A stretch of 64,000 nt of DNA from Peltaster fructicola. Taxonomy: Eukaryota; Ascomycota; Dothideomycetes. Below, in pieces: positions 1-10,563 of the stretch. The notes under the pieces were generated by a model. It ran no database searches and had not been told where the DNA came from. It was given only the letters and a program-made list of their open reading frames with translations. A program made the position numbers and the translations under genes. The stretch is taken from assembly GCA_001592805.2 (NCBI GenBank), contig CP051141.1, positions 1,612,001 to 1,676,000 on the forward strand. The letters run 5' to 3'. The first letter of the stretch is position 1. Each line of letters opens with the position of its first letter.

Positions 1-1
1 C

Positions 2-532
2 CCAGGATCCACGTATGCGAATACTTTACACAGTGCTGGCCACACAGTGATTCAGCGTCTTGCTGACAAACTCAACTTCCCACCATTCAAGAAAGATCGT
101 GCCCATGGTAATGGTCTTCTCACCCATGGCTTCGCGCCTAGCGGTGCGCCATGGACACTCTGGCAAAGCACATCTTACATGAACGTTTCCGGTGCAGGCG
201 TCGCTGCTGCATATCGTGCCTGGTCCCGAGATCTACCTGATGGTGAGGGACGACTGGTCGTGGTTCACGATGAGTTGGAAAAGCCGCTAGGATCCGTCAA
301 CTTGAAGACCACACAGGGTGCAAGTGCCAAGGGACACAATGGCTTGAAGAGCATAAAATCGTCAATTGGCTCAGTGCCTTTCGACCGCATCGGAGTGGGT
401 ATCGGAAGACCTGTCAGCAGAGACAGCGATGAGGTGGCTCGATATGTGCTGCGGAAAATGACACCCAATGAGAGAGAGACGATTGGTAATGCGGTTGATG
501 ACATTGTCTCCAAGCTTGAGCAAGTGCATTGA
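2..532 (+). CDS. PTH1: Peptidyl-tRNA hydrolase, PTH1 family (5' end outside window)
   Basis: The product cleaves the ester bond of peptidyl-tRNA released from stalled ribosomes; fungal members are usually mitochondrial or cytosolic. The frame is open from base 2 and begins with the family's PGSTYANTLHSAGH segment, so only the N-terminus is missing. The histidine of the usual TRHN motif is kept (LHSAG), although the asparagine after it is serine here. Also visible are the substrate-binding YMNVSG, the catalytic aspartate in VVVHDEL, and the GHNGLKSI loop. The frame ends in TGA at 530-532. No intron is visible in this part. The 176 residues present are close to a full PTH core. Identification is firm; the start and any targeting peptide cannot be seen. 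Confidence 0.93.
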   Translation, partial: PGSTYANTLHSAGHTVIQRLADKLNFPPFKKDRAHGNGLLTHGFAPSGAPWTLWQSTSYMNVSGAGVAAAYRAWSRDLPDGEGRLVVVHDELEKPLGSVNLKTTQGASAKGHNGLKSIKSSIGSVPFDRIGVGIGRPVSRDSDEVARYVLRKMTPNERETIGNAVDDIVSKLEQVH

Positions 533-1010
533 ACTTCATGCTTGCAGTATGTTGACAATAGCGATCTGCAAGATAATGGCACCTACGACCATGGTTGAGA
601 ACCTCGACACAGCTTGAGCGATTGCTGTTCGGTTTATCACCTCACATCGACCAACTACAAGCGATCTTCGGACTCAGATGCATTGATCTGGGACTCCACT
701 TGAACCCCTTGTCAGTGGACGATCTGCGGAGTATGTCTTGCTGCTCGGGTCTTTCTAGCTGGTTTGGTCTGCCCTATCTATACTGGTGCAGGGTTTGCAT
801 TAGCATGGAGTTGCAGCCTCTCTCCAACACATATCCTGGGAATCCTGGAACGAAGCTCAACGTTTTTACAATGGAGTTGAAGCTGCCTGCTGGATGAGCG
901 GTCCACATGGTCCTTCCAAAAGCTATGAGCATAAAGCAAAGTAAAGCTGCAATTTTGGCTTTCTTGAGCTCTTTTCGACTTTTGTTGCAACACTCGTTCA
1001 ACTGGGAAGT
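533..1010. other. Intergenic region between PTH1 and the mucin-like gene
   Basis: 478 bases with no convincing gene. Short open frames on both strands lack an ATG start, a domain, or a splice-joined continuation. It probably holds the PTH1 3' UTR and the promoter and leader of the mucin-like gene. Confidence 0.6.
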
Positions 1011-4000
1011 ATGGCTGGCCAAGTTTTCACCTGGCTATCTTTGGCATCGCTATGTGCGGCACAGATACATCGTGGGCACAACGACGAAGGACAGCACCCG
1101 CCACAGATGAATGGCGGGCATAACGACAAAGCGCTGAGTGCAGCACAAATCTACGACGAACACAACGATGGAGGACAGAACATACAAATTATAGCACAGA
1201 CAATTGGCGAGATCAACATCATTGACTTTCCCGAAGACGATGCCTGCTGTAAGGATAATGGTCATGGTCACCATACAGGTAGACCACATCCGTCATACGC
1301 GATTACTCCAGCAACCACCGCACAGCTACCACCTCAGAGTCAGACACAGCACTCAATCGTGGGGGTTCCATTGTCAAGTGCCTTGCCTGGTTCTGGTCAA
1401 CAACCTGGTCATGGTAGTCGAACCTCAAGCTTGACCTCCAGCCATTCTGAGCAGTCAATCGTGGAGCCCCAACCGTCTACAGTATTATCTGTTCAACAGC
1501 CTGTCAGTCAAAGCCAATCTACAGGCAGGAAATCTGGACCACAGTCTACTATTTCTTCTACTTTCCGGTCTTCGGCGCCACGTGCGAGCTCGCCCACGGC
1601 CTCTGTTCAGCCGTACTCTTCCATCACCGCTCAGGCATCATCTCAGGCCTCTCATATGATGAGCATGAGCTCCGGGTCTTTATCTGGCTCATCTTCACTA
1701 GATGGCCAACCTTCGATATCGAGCAGGAGTCAAGCATCGTCTCGAGTATCGAATAGCCAGCCTCAAGTATCGAGAAGTAACATTGCGTCCTCACCTTACA
1801 GTGCGTACTCATCGCGTAGCCAGCCTTCCGCGTCATCGAGCGCTGACGTACTGTCGCAAGCATCACAGAGGTCAAACGCTCAATCTCAGATGCCAAGCTC
1901 TAGCATTAAATCCTCGGTACATGGTCTGCCTTCGGCATCAAGCAGTGCAAATGCGAGACCGCAGACACCAACCGCCCAGTCTTACTTGCCCAGTAGTACC
2001 ACGGAAGTATCTAGGTCGCCTTCTATCAACAGTGTAGCTTCGTTGTCGCTTGCTTCTCAAATGGCATCTCGGCCGTCCAAAATCCAGTCGCAGATTCCGA
2101 GCAACACTATTACAGCATCACTATCAGCATCCTCGGTGCATACTCAGCCTTCGACATCGGTCAGCTTCTACACAGCCTCTCAGGCGTCGAATACTCAAAG
2201 GCAGAGTTCAAGTAACGTTCATGCATCAAGTTACGCGTCCTCATCAGGTGCGATCTCATTAGTATCGATGAGCACTTATGCAGCATATCAGCCTTCAAGC
2301 GGTACGGCTGCTTTGTTCCGCTCGAAAAGTGTCCAGTCTTCAAACACGAGCAGCACGAGCGACGCTGGAGGGTCATTGTCTCTTAGACCAGGCTCACAAT
2401 CATCCTATGCCTCAGCATCACGATCAACGAATATTCTGCCCTCGATGTCCCCGTCGCTGCAAGCTCAACCATCTCCATCTGCATCCTTGTCTATTCGACC
2501 TCTGCCGTTCTACTCGTCGAATGAGCAAGCGACAGGATCAGCATCCTCATCATTGTCTGCTCGACCTTCGCCATCTCATTCGTCGACAGGGCAAGTGTCA
2601 GAACCTTTGTCATTGTCTGTACAACCTTCACTGTCTCGACCGTCAAGCGAGCGAGCTTCAGTTTCTGTATCGATCTCTATTCAGCCATCGCCTTTTCGTT
2701 CATCGACGGCGCAAGCGTCGGCGTCGGTCTCGTTATCATTACAGCACTCGCCGTCTCAGTCGTCAGCTGGAGCAGCATCGGCGTCCATGTCGTTGCCCGT
2801 TCGGCCTGGCTTGTCACAGTCTTCCATGTGGCAAGCATCAGCATCGGTTTCCATGTCGTTGCCTGTTCAGCCGTCGCCATCTCGATCGTCGCAAGGATTT
2901 CCATTCGACTTGAGTGGTACACATCAAGCAGTACGGTCATCTTCAGCTGATCGACAAGGACAGTCTAGCTCGAGCTGGCAGTTTCCCTCACTCTCAGAGC
3001 CAACAGTGTTTGGCAGCACAGGACTACCGCACAGGACTTCGTTCACACATAGTGCATCGGCTGCATCAATACACTCCTCTCTCCGAGAAGAGTCTACAGG
3101 CTCACGACCTAGTTCAGCAGTAGCACTGTCGTCACGTGGACAGCAATCTACACGCGGTAGCTCTGGTCTGCCTCTGCTATCATCTCAGATGCAAAGTCAG
3201 CTTTCGAGTGCCATACCTGCGCATCACTCCTCATCGGGTGGACTGTCTCCGAGACCAAGTAACATTTCTTTAGCATCAAGCTTCTCTCCAGCTTCATCGC
3301 AGCTGTCGGCTAGCTCGGGCATAACAGTACAGCCGTCCTCTTCTGGAAACCAGAAATCACAAATCCGAACGCAGCAGGTATCACAATCCTCCGGACTGCA
3401 ATCACGACATGCGGGTGGTCCATCTGCAGCACCGAGCTCGTCTGACGGAGTCTTTGCGACGTTCACTATCTCTCTAGCATCGAGATCTGCGTCGCAGCGG
3501 AGCTCGTCGTCGGCACAGAGATCCAGCTACGTGGTCTCACTGGCATCCCAGACGTCGTTGGCTGCCCTTCCAGCGAGCCCAAGTAGCGCACTTGCAGCTT
3601 CTCAGTCGTCGCTGAAACCATCTTCGACATTGAGCAATGCGCATTCCCCCAGCTCAGGCTCAGCAACACACAGCAACACGAGTTCAGCTCTTCCGTTACT
3701 TCTTCCATCGTCAACTGTGCCGAGCTTTCATAACTCATGGGCATCTTCTCATATAAGATCGACAAGACCCGGCAGTACTAACACAGCGTCTTCATCTGTC
3801 CTGTCACAATATCCTGCCTCGAATGATTTGCACTCATCGACTAGTGCGCCTAGTGCTTCAGCCCAAGAGCACAGTGCGAATAAAGTCTCGGCCTCTGTAC
3901 CTGTACAGTCGACCACATTGCGAGGATCTCAAATTGCTTCTTCATACGGAAGCTCAGGAGTACGCAGCAGTGGCAATATTGGGCCTTCGTCAGTCCTCTC

Positions 4001-5390
4001 AAAGCCAAACATGTCAAGCCTGAGCCTACCACTGCAAAGCAAGTTGGCAACGCAAACGAATTCTGATACAGTGCCTTTCTCTATTTATTCTCGATCACGT
4101 ACAGCAAGCACTAGTCCGTTATTACAGACTGGCTCAGCAACGCGAAGCAAGTCTGACAAGGGGACTTTATCTCTTGGTACACTGTCGTACACTCCAAGCG
4201 AGTCTGGTCAAGCTATATCGTATGTGAGCTCACCGCCACAAAGCAGCGGTATCCAGACTTTCTCGGTAACACGAAGCAGTCCCTACGCAGCTTCTTCCTC
4301 GTCGGTTGCATTGTTGCCAGGGCCAAGCGGCAATGTGCGAACTCAGTCCACTCCGACCATGCAAAGCAGTGTCCATACAGCTTTGTCGTTCTACAATACA
4401 TCACCGCTAATCTCAAGTGGAAATACAAAACTACAGGCCTCCTCAACCCTGCGCAGCAGCATCAACACACTGTCTCCCTCACATGAGTCAACACCCATAC
4501 GTGTTAACAGCGTCAGCTCAAGCAGTAGCAGCAGAAACTCATCCTTTTCGTGGTACGGAAGTTCGCCATCGCAGATCAGTACTCGATCTTCTTCATCGTT
4601 GCCAGACATTTCCTCTGCAGGATCTGTTGCGCCACACTCGGGGCATCCCTATGACTCTTCCACAATATACAGCAATATCTTCACTGCTTTGGATTCAGCT
4701 CTGTATACAACTTCTTCGAGCAATGCTCAAACAAGCCATCTTTCGTGGCAAGATGCGTATCCAAGTACAGCACGTCAAGCATCAGAATCATCTTGTAAGC
4801 GCTCGACAGATTCGCCCTCAAGGCCAACAACAACAGGCGGAATCTTACCATGTCCAGTCGATAGCGTGTTGGGCGTGCTGAGCACGAGTCAACTCTCAAC
4901 GACAAGCGTACATCCGTCCTTACAGCACGGAAGCTCAGTGGGAGCTGCTTCGTCTAATCGCAACTCCAGACCTTCGACTTTGCCCAGTGCGACAATGTCA
5001 TTGTCACAGCACACACTCTCTACATCAAGCACTCACCAGTCGTTGTCGATTATTCAAAGTCCGCCCTCTGGTCAGACACTGGCTGTTCCTCCTTCACTAG
5101 TATCTGGGCCGAGTCTTCTACCTGCAGTCATGACTTCGCACTCTCTAAATGGTCTCCCTCAAGTGCAAACTCCGGCAGCTTCAGAATCGAGCTTAGGCGG
5201 TGTGCCTACAATAACGATTGTGCCTACCTCTGACGACGCGGACGCGGGTACTGGTCAACATGCTTCGACGACAGTCGTTGTGGTGCAGCCAGCAGCAATG
5301 GGTGCAGCAGGCCACGGGCCATCAGCAAGCACCGTATTACGGTATCTCGCATATGCTCCTGTAACTACGCTGGTCACTGTAAGGACATAG
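1011..5390 (+). CDS. Very large serine-rich mucin-like secreted protein
   Basis: An unbroken 1459-codon frame starts at an ATG whose first residues (MAGQVFTWLSLASLCAAQ) form a good secretion signal. Residues 20-90 are His/Asn/Asp-rich, and the rest is dominated by Ser with Ala, Thr, Gln and Pro. This composition is typical of heavily O-glycosylated, extended cell-wall or secreted fungal proteins. Residues of about 495-630 contain degenerate 20-22-residue repeats (separate entry). Cysteines are almost absent and no enzymatic domain is visible. The C-terminus is not a clear GPI-anchor signal. A plausible intron (5379-5457) could replace the last three residues by 34 others, ending at 5562. Function is unknown; a surface or adhesion role is an inference from composition. 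Confidence 0.8.
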   Translation: MAGQVFTWLSLASLCAAQIHRGHNDEGQHPPQMNGGHNDKALSAAQIYDEHNDGGQNIQIIAQTIGEINIIDFPEDDACCKDNGHGHHTGRPHPSYAITPATTAQLPPQSQTQHSIVGVPLSSALPGSGQQPGHGSRTSSLTSSHSEQSIVEPQPSTVLSVQQPVSQSQSTGRKSGPQSTISSTFRSSAPRASSPTASVQPYSSITAQASSQASHMMSMSSGSLSGSSSLDGQPSISSRSQASSRVSNSQPQVSRSNIASSPYSAYSSRSQPSASSSADVLSQASQRSNAQSQMPSSSIKSSVHGLPSASSSANARPQTPTAQSYLPSSTTEVSRSPSINSVASLSLASQMASRPSKIQSQIPSNTITASLSASSVHTQPSTSVSFYTASQASNTQRQSSSNVHASSYASSSGAISLVSMSTYAAYQPSSGTAALFRSKSVQSSNTSSTSDAGGSLSLRPGSQSSYASASRSTNILPSMSPSLQAQPSPSASLSIRPLPFYSSNEQATGSASSSLSARPSPSHSSTGQVSEPLSLSVQPSLSRPSSERASVSVSISIQPSPFRSSTAQASASVSLSLQHSPSQSSAGAASASMSLPVRPGLSQSSMWQASASVSMSLPVQPSPSRSSQGFPFDLSGTHQAVRSSSADRQGQSSSSWQFPSLSEPTVFGSTGLPHRTSFTHSASAASIHSSLREESTGSRPSSAVALSSRGQQSTRGSSGLPLLSSQMQSQLSSAIPAHHSSSGGLSPRPSNISLASSFSPASSQLSASSGITVQPSSSGNQKSQIRTQQVSQSSGLQSRHAGGPSAAPSSSDGVFATFTISLASRSASQRSSSSAQRSSYVVSLASQTSLAALPASPSSALAASQSSLKPSSTLSNAHSPSSGSATHSNTSSALPLLLPSSTVPSFHNSWASSHIRSTRPGSTNTASSSVLSQYPASNDLHSSTSAPSASAQEHSANKVSASVPVQSTTLRGSQIASSYGSSGVRSSGNIGPSSVLSKPNMSSLSLPLQSKLATQTNSDTVPFSIYSRSRTASTSPLLQTGSATRSKSDKGTLSLGTLSYTPSESGQAISYVSSPPQSSGIQTFSVTRSSPYAASSSSVALLPGPSGNVRTQSTPTMQSSVHTALSFYNTSPLISSGNTKLQASSTLRSSINTLSPSHESTPIRVNSVSSSSSSRNSSFSWYGSSPSQISTRSSSSLPDISSAGSVAPHSGHPYDSSTIYSNIFTALDSALYTTSSSNAQTSHLSWQDAYPSTARQASESSCKRSTDSPSRPTTTGGILPCPVDSVLGVLSTSQLSTTSVHPSLQHGSSVGAASSNRNSRPSTLPSATMSLSQHTLSTSSTHQSLSIIQSPPSGQTLAVPPSLVSGPSLLPAVMTSHSLNGLPQVQTPAASESSLGGVPTITIVPTSDDADAGTGQHASTTVVVVQPAAMGAAGHGPSASTVLRYLAYAPVTTLVTVRT
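2494..2895 (+). repeat. Degenerate 20-22-residue Ser/Pro/Ala repeats inside the mucin-like gene
   Basis: About six successive copies of a unit resembling QPSPSRSSxxQASASVSLSL can be read in frame, for example QPSPFRSSTAQASASVSLSL followed by QHSPSQSSAGAASASMSLPV. At DNA level the units are roughly 60-66 bp and imperfect. Such repeats commonly vary in number between strains; variation here is not shown. Confidence 0.7.
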
Positions 5391-5754
5391 TTGGTAGGCT
5401 GTCAACAACATATCCATAGGCATATACACAACATGTATAACATGGACTTCTGTCTAGGGTTCTCTTGCGAGTTGGCTCGCATCCATTCCGGCTATCACAA
5501 CCTCGAACCCAGTCAAAGTCACAACTGCCGTGCATGATGCGAGCACCATCTGCGAGCATTAACTGTGAGTTTGGATCGTATTGACTGGCAACTGCCAGAT
5601 GAGCAATAAGTTCTGCGTGCACCTCCAAGTTTCGCTTTCCACATCCTGCTCTTCTAAGCATATCACCAGCTCTACACTGCCATCAGATCCCATACCGCAA
5701 CGACAATCTACCATCACAGTGATAGCACAACGATACAGACACGATCCCCGAGCC
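5391..5754. other. Intergenic region; may hold a last exon of the mucin-like gene
   Basis: 364 bases. If the candidate intron 5379-5457 is real, 5458-5562 codes for 34 more residues of the upstream gene. Otherwise the stretch holds a 3' UTR and the promoter of the next gene. Nothing else is recognised. Confidence 0.5.
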
Positions 5755-7333
5755 ATGTTTGGTTATGGAGGAGGGTACTCTGGCCTCATGCGGCATCACT
5801 CTTCTGCAGTCGTGATGGCACCACCAGTCATGATGGCTCACACAGTAGTCTCGACCCCAGTGTACGGCGGCGCTATGTATTGGGGAGGTTGGGCCGACTT
5901 CCATGATGAGTGGGCGGATGCCATGCATTGGATGGCCCAGGTCAGTAATATCGTGATGTCAAGGAAATTGGCTGAAATTTCACCAGGATATCTATATGCT
6001 CTGGCGCCGTTGGCAAAGAGACATCTCAGGACTCAATCTTAGTCGAGAACAGCAGCGACAGAGCCTAGAAATGCTCGTTAGGCGAAGTGGAGTGCGCGGC
6101 TACGAGCTTGAGGAGATAGTGGACCTACTGCTGGACACAACACGCCGAATTGGTGCTGATGAGTATGGCCATGCTGCGGGCTTCACAGAACGAAGTACCA
6201 CAACAACTCGTTCGAGGAGAGATCGAGGACGGATCCAAGAGCGTGGTGAACAGCGATCTCGACAGCGCAGTCGCAGCCGCAGTGAGTACCCAGGAGAGCC
6301 AGAGCAATCGAACGGTTCTCGTGACCGTGGACCACGGAGAGTCTTTAGCGATCGTTTCACACCTTCTCCAGAAGCCCCTCGGCCAGATCGTAGACAGCTT
6401 GATGGCCTTCCACCTCAGCAACATCCTTCCGGACCCATTCGACAGTATAACTCACAACAAAGCTACATGGCCTCGTCGAATGATCTCAACTACCCTGAGT
6501 CGCCGTCTCCACCAACCAAGAAGCAATCTTCCAGGAGAAAGACTAACAACTGGCAGGCCATGCCCTTCATGGCAGATGAATCTCATGATCGCATGATAGA
6601 GCAGGGCGGAAGCACGAGCTTGATGCAGCACGCTGAGCCTTATGGCCTTCCAGAGGCACGGAATATGCAATCGACCACGACGACCACAACCACTACAACG
6701 ACTACAAGCAGTCAGTATGGCGGTTCTGGAGTTATGAATTCAGGAAGGAAGCGAGTGTCTCGCCGAGCTGGCCGGCGTGCGGACTCAGCACCTGACGAGC
6801 TAGATGGCCCGTATGTACAGCAAACACTCCCTGCACCAGGTCAGCATTATGAGCAGCAGGCCCTTCCCACTCAAGCACAGGCTCATGGTCAGCATCCCCC
6901 TCCTGCTCCAGGACAGGCGTATGGTCAGCAAGCACTTCCTGCTCCGTCCAATCAAGCATATGGACAACAGGCGATCCATCCGACCAGCCAACCTTATGGA
7001 CAGCACGATGTGTACGCTCCAGTACAGTCACAAGGACAATTGGCACTCCCACCAGCAGGCCAGCAAGCTCAGCTCGTGTATGCTCCACAAAACATGATGC
7101 AGCAGCAGCTCGTGTCAGTACCTCGTGAGAAGAAGCACAAAGGCAAATTTGGGTTATCCAAGTCGAGGTCCAAGCAGGGAGAAGAGCCTGAGTACGGCCA
7201 TGAAGCTTTGCCATTCCCACCAATGGCTCAGATGGCAGCGCTCAACGTGAGTGGGTATGATCTTGCTCCCACTGGTGACAGAAGAGATTCGAAGAGCAAG
7301 GACAAGAAAAAGAAGAAGTCCGGCTGGTTTTGA
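5755..7333 (+). CDS. Unrecognised Gln/Ser/Arg-rich protein with a basic C-terminus
   Basis: Two exons are inferred, 5755-5940 and 5987-7333, joined across a 46-nt intron (GTCAGT..CACCAG) in phase 0, giving 510 residues. The first exon codes for a short Gly/Tyr/Met-rich stretch (MFGYGGGYSG) ending in an acidic, Trp-containing segment. Exon 2 opens with a probable helix (LNLSREQQRQSLEMLVRR) and then becomes low-complexity: an Arg/Ser region at residues of about 115-160, a run of threonines, and Gln/Pro-rich repeats at about 340-430. It ends in a strongly basic tail (KSKDKKKKKSGWF). Only the region around residues 63-110 looks foldable. I do not recognise a family; an RNA- or scaffold-related role would be a guess. 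Confidence 0.75.
6674..6709 (+). repeat. ACN triplet run coding for polythreonine
   Basis: Twelve consecutive Thr codons of mixed third base (ACC/ACG/ACA/ACT). Because the codons are mixed it is not a perfect microsatellite, which suggests the amino-acid run is maintained rather than recently expanded. Confidence 0.8.
6821..7087 (+). repeat. Gln/Pro-rich imperfect tandem repeats (GQxYGQQALPAP type)
   Basis: Reading in frame gives six or seven imperfect copies of a 10-16-residue unit such as GQAYGQQALPAP and NQAYGQQAIHPTS. The units diverge toward the 3' end. Confidence 0.7.
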
Positions 7334-8456
7334 CCTGGTGAGGGCCACGCCTTGATGTCTGTCATCTCGATGCGTCATAAAGTGCTTGGATGTTTGGGCA
7401 GCCGGTCAAGGATCTTATGGTATTGATGTTCGTGCATAAGCTGTCGTGCTTAGTAGTGGTAGCAGTTAGTATATGGGCACTGTCACAGGCATGTAACATA
7501 ATCACTGAGGACTGCCTCAATTGGCCAGATTGGAGACTGCCTGACGGTACGTAGCGTGACGAAAAGGACTCATGTCCGAAAGTCTGTCGTATAGTCGGCC
7601 ATAGCTGACATAGAGTGCGAGTGCCTGTGGTGCTTTTCCAGGGATCAGGAACGACTCATCAGGCATCGGAGGAGTGGTGTGTCTCCCAGTGGAAAAGAAC
7701 AGATGTAGCACAGAAGTACAAGGGGTCTTGGCGAGAATGGTCGGATCGAGAAGCTGTGCAGGATGGTGTCCTCATTCGACGAGCACGGCTAGCAAAGCAG
7801 GGGATCGATTAAGCTCCTTCTTAGCCACGATGTCTATCCGCTTGACCGCTCATCTTTCTCATCACTTTAACGTTAGTTGGCCACGAGCTGTGCGATGTGC
7901 TCTACCCTCTCCATTCGGCGAGGAAGGCAATCTGCGGATCGAGTCGCCGTTTCGCGTGGTCAAGGGAAGCGAATCCTTGTGCTCCTGAATGGTTGTCGTC
8001 CATTCCTTTGATGCTGGGAGCTATGCTGGACCGAAGTATGAAGTGATGTGTTAGGTCCCCGATTTCTTCAACTTCAAGACTCCACCTCAGCACAACACCC
8101 TTCCACTTCAAAGCTCTTTCACGAAGTAAAAGTGATCCATTCACTTTGCTCGCAGGCTTCAGATTACTCGCGCGATCACTTGAAAGCGACACACTATAGT
8201 GAAGACACACTCCCAGTCCTGGTCCACCACAAGCTGCTTGACCAGAGCTTTCACACCGCAACCACCAAGAAACAAGAGCTTCATAGTGACTTCACCTCCT
8301 TCACTGTAAAGCGTGTGAAGCTTCTCTAGAGCTTGAGACCTTCCTGTAAGCGAGCGAGCGTCGACTCCTACTCATCGGCAGAAGACCTGCCACTCTTCAG
8401 TCACATTGCGGACTGCAAACGGACGAAGAAGGCACTCGGTTGCCTCAAGCGCATCG
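7334..8456. other. Intergenic region upstream of the Rheb gene
   Basis: 1.1 kb without a supportable gene. The open frames are short, start mostly at non-ATG codons and overlap on opposite strands. It presumably contains the 3' UTR of the upstream gene and the promoter and leader of the Rheb gene. Pyrimidine-rich stretches near 8180-8330 fit a fungal leader. Confidence 0.6.
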
Positions 8457-9124
8457 ATGGCGCCACAACAGCAGAAGCGCCGCAAGATGGCCATCGTAGG
8501 CAGCAGATCAGTTGGTCAGTATGGACGTCAATGGTAGTGAGTCCACGAAGCTGACTTTAATATAGGCAAGAGCTCCCTTACCGTCCAGTTTGTCGAAGGC
8601 CACTTCGTCGATTCATACTACCCAACCATTGAGAACACCTTCAGCAAAGTCATAAAGTACAGGAATCAAGAGTACGCTGTAGAGATCATCGACACAGCCG
8701 GTCAAGATGAATACTCGATACTGAATAGCAAGCATTTCATTGGTATTCATGGATACATGATCGTCTACTCAGTAGGCAGCAAGCAGAGCTTTGAGATGGT
8801 GAAGATCATCAGGGACAAGATTCTCAACCATTTGGTAAGTTACATGCTTGTATCCGGAAGACATTACTGATCTGCGTACAGGGTGCCGACAGTGTGCCAC
8901 TACTTATTGTAGGCAACAAATCCGACTTCAGACCCGAACAACGACAAGTCAGTCTGGCTGACGGCAAGAAACTTGCTGAAGAGCTTGGAAGTGCCTTCAT
9001 CGAGGCAAGTGCACGGTACAACGAGAATGTAGCCAAGGCTTTCGATGCCATGATCGCGGAGATTGAGAAAGGCGAGGAGTCTGGTCAAGCGAAGACCAAC
9101 GGCGATAAGTGTGCGGTCATGTGA
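8457..9124 (+). CDS. RHB1: Rheb-type small GTPase
   Basis: Three exons, 8457-8514, 8566-8834 and 8882-9124 (introns 51 and 47 nt), give a 189-residue Ras-superfamily protein. The P-loop GSRSVGKSS carries the Arg typical of Rheb in place of Ras Gly12. Switch I reads YYPTIENTF, switch II DTAGQDEYS, and NKSD and EASA form the guanine-binding motifs. The segment SKHFIGIHGYMIVYSV is characteristic of Rheb. The C-terminus CAVM is a CaaX box, so farnesylation and membrane attachment are expected. In fungi Rheb regulates TOR signalling and basic amino-acid uptake. The first intron interrupts the P-loop, between VG and K of the nucleotide-binding motif. Confidence 0.96.
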
Positions 9125-9277
9125 GTGTAAGTGTAATGCTTGACGGCCGAATGCAACGACACTATGAGACATATGCGCGGAGGTTTTTTTCCTTATATCC
9201 AGGAGCCCACCCTCCTTTCTGCGAGTAGACGGCTGGTAATTTGAGATTTATCCATTGGTACCCTGGCGATTTGTTTC

Positions 9278-10563
9278 TCATTGACAGATCCACTGTTCTC
9301 TACTCTTGGTCAATCGGTACTTGTCAGGCAATCTGATGTCCCGACAATCGATGAATGGTCCAATGATACTACGCATATACAGCGCAGGAGGCGTATGGGC
9401 CAGATGTAGTGCCATGTTTCTGGCTGCTCTTGTGAGCCACTTCCTCTTGGATCTCCTGATCGGCAGACCTTGCACTTCGTCCCAGCTCTGAACTCCTGAC
9501 GGCAAGGGAGGGTTGCTGAGATCAATCTCATGCTTGCCGTTAGGAGACACCGGTCGCTCAGGCTTCGTGATCACAGCCAGGTCTCGTGAGAAAATCTCCT
9601 CGTTGAACTTGATCTTTTCTTCTCGTTTGCGCCAAGGATTCTTCCATTGACGCTTGGCGTATGAGGCTTGCTCTGGTCCAATATCCTAGGCATAGTCAAC
9701 CAAAGCACCTCTGAGCGAACCCTGATTAGCACACCTCAGGATGATGATAGAGCCATGCTGGTATGGCTCGCTGGCCGTCATCGAGATCGTGCAGATATTC
9801 TTGCCATTCACACTGGTCGCTGAAGTGACTTCGCTCTTCTTCCAACGCCTCGAGTACAAGGTGCAGCCAAGCTTCTTCAGCAGCCTTTTGCTGTTGATGA
9901 ACTTGACTCTTAGATCGACCTTGCCTACATATGCTCAGTGTCGTGACAACATATAGCTGTGGACGACTGACTTGACTCGATCGTCTGCCGCAATCGTTGA
10001 CATACAGTGGTGCTTTGTGCGGTCGGTAGAGCACGTTGCACCACCAGGAGTTGCTCTCGTAGCTCCTTTAGCGTTGTGAGCAGTGTTCATGGTGGTACTT
10101 TGCATGTATTTCAGCAGCGTTGCAAATGTGGCATGTCCTTCGAGCGCTGTTCGAGTTGTGGTTTGTCTGCCGCCTGAGCATGTCATATGTAGCGGGTCAC
10201 TACGACACAGGCTTCACCTCCGTGACTGCAGACTTTTCACAGGAGAACACCTTGTGCGCTTTGCGCCGGCACAGCATGCATCGCCTTTACCGGGAGTGAA
10301 TTGAGTCAAGAACTTGGGTTGTGCAATCCAGTGACGCCAGCAGGTAAAGGATTGGGAGTGCAAGAGATGAACATTTACAATAGGGGAGGACACACGAGAA
10401 GTAGAGGGACGTTGCTTACGTTTCTTGCTGGTGTTTGGTATCTGGGTGGACCTTCACTATGGAGGGCTGCCTGTTCAGCTGCCAGTCGTCTTTTGTTAGC
10501 TCCAGTCTGTGACTGTAACACATGATCTCGAGTCTTAGCCGTGTCGCAGATCATCGAACCCAT
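9278..10563 (-). CDS. Unrecognised cysteine/histidine-rich protein; in-frame TAA in exon 3
   Basis: The best hand-built model, read from 10563 downward, has exons 10563-10420, 10312-10218, 10173-9735 and 9685-9278 (introns 107, 44 and 49 nt). All junctions keep frame, for 361 residues if the TAA is passed. Putative zinc ligands occur in DACCAGAKRTRC, TCHICNAAEIHAK and NSWWCNVLYRPHK..VNDCG. The C-terminal half is charged and then carries RRSKRKWLTRAARN. A TAA at 10070-10068 lies in frame between two coding-like segments. It could be removed by a 33-nt mini-intron (10098-10066) or reflect a nonsense allele or sequence error. An alternative splice at 9971/9925 would use another frame upstream. 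I do not recognise the family; a metal-binding protein is an inference. Confidence 0.5.

Noticed and set aside
9935-10186. Alternative 83-codon frame joined by a 47-nt intron (9971-9925) in the cysteine-rich gene
   Set aside because: It splices in frame, but the resulting segment lacks the Cys/His pattern seen in the other frame, and the chosen frame runs on without needing this intron. It remains the main competing model.
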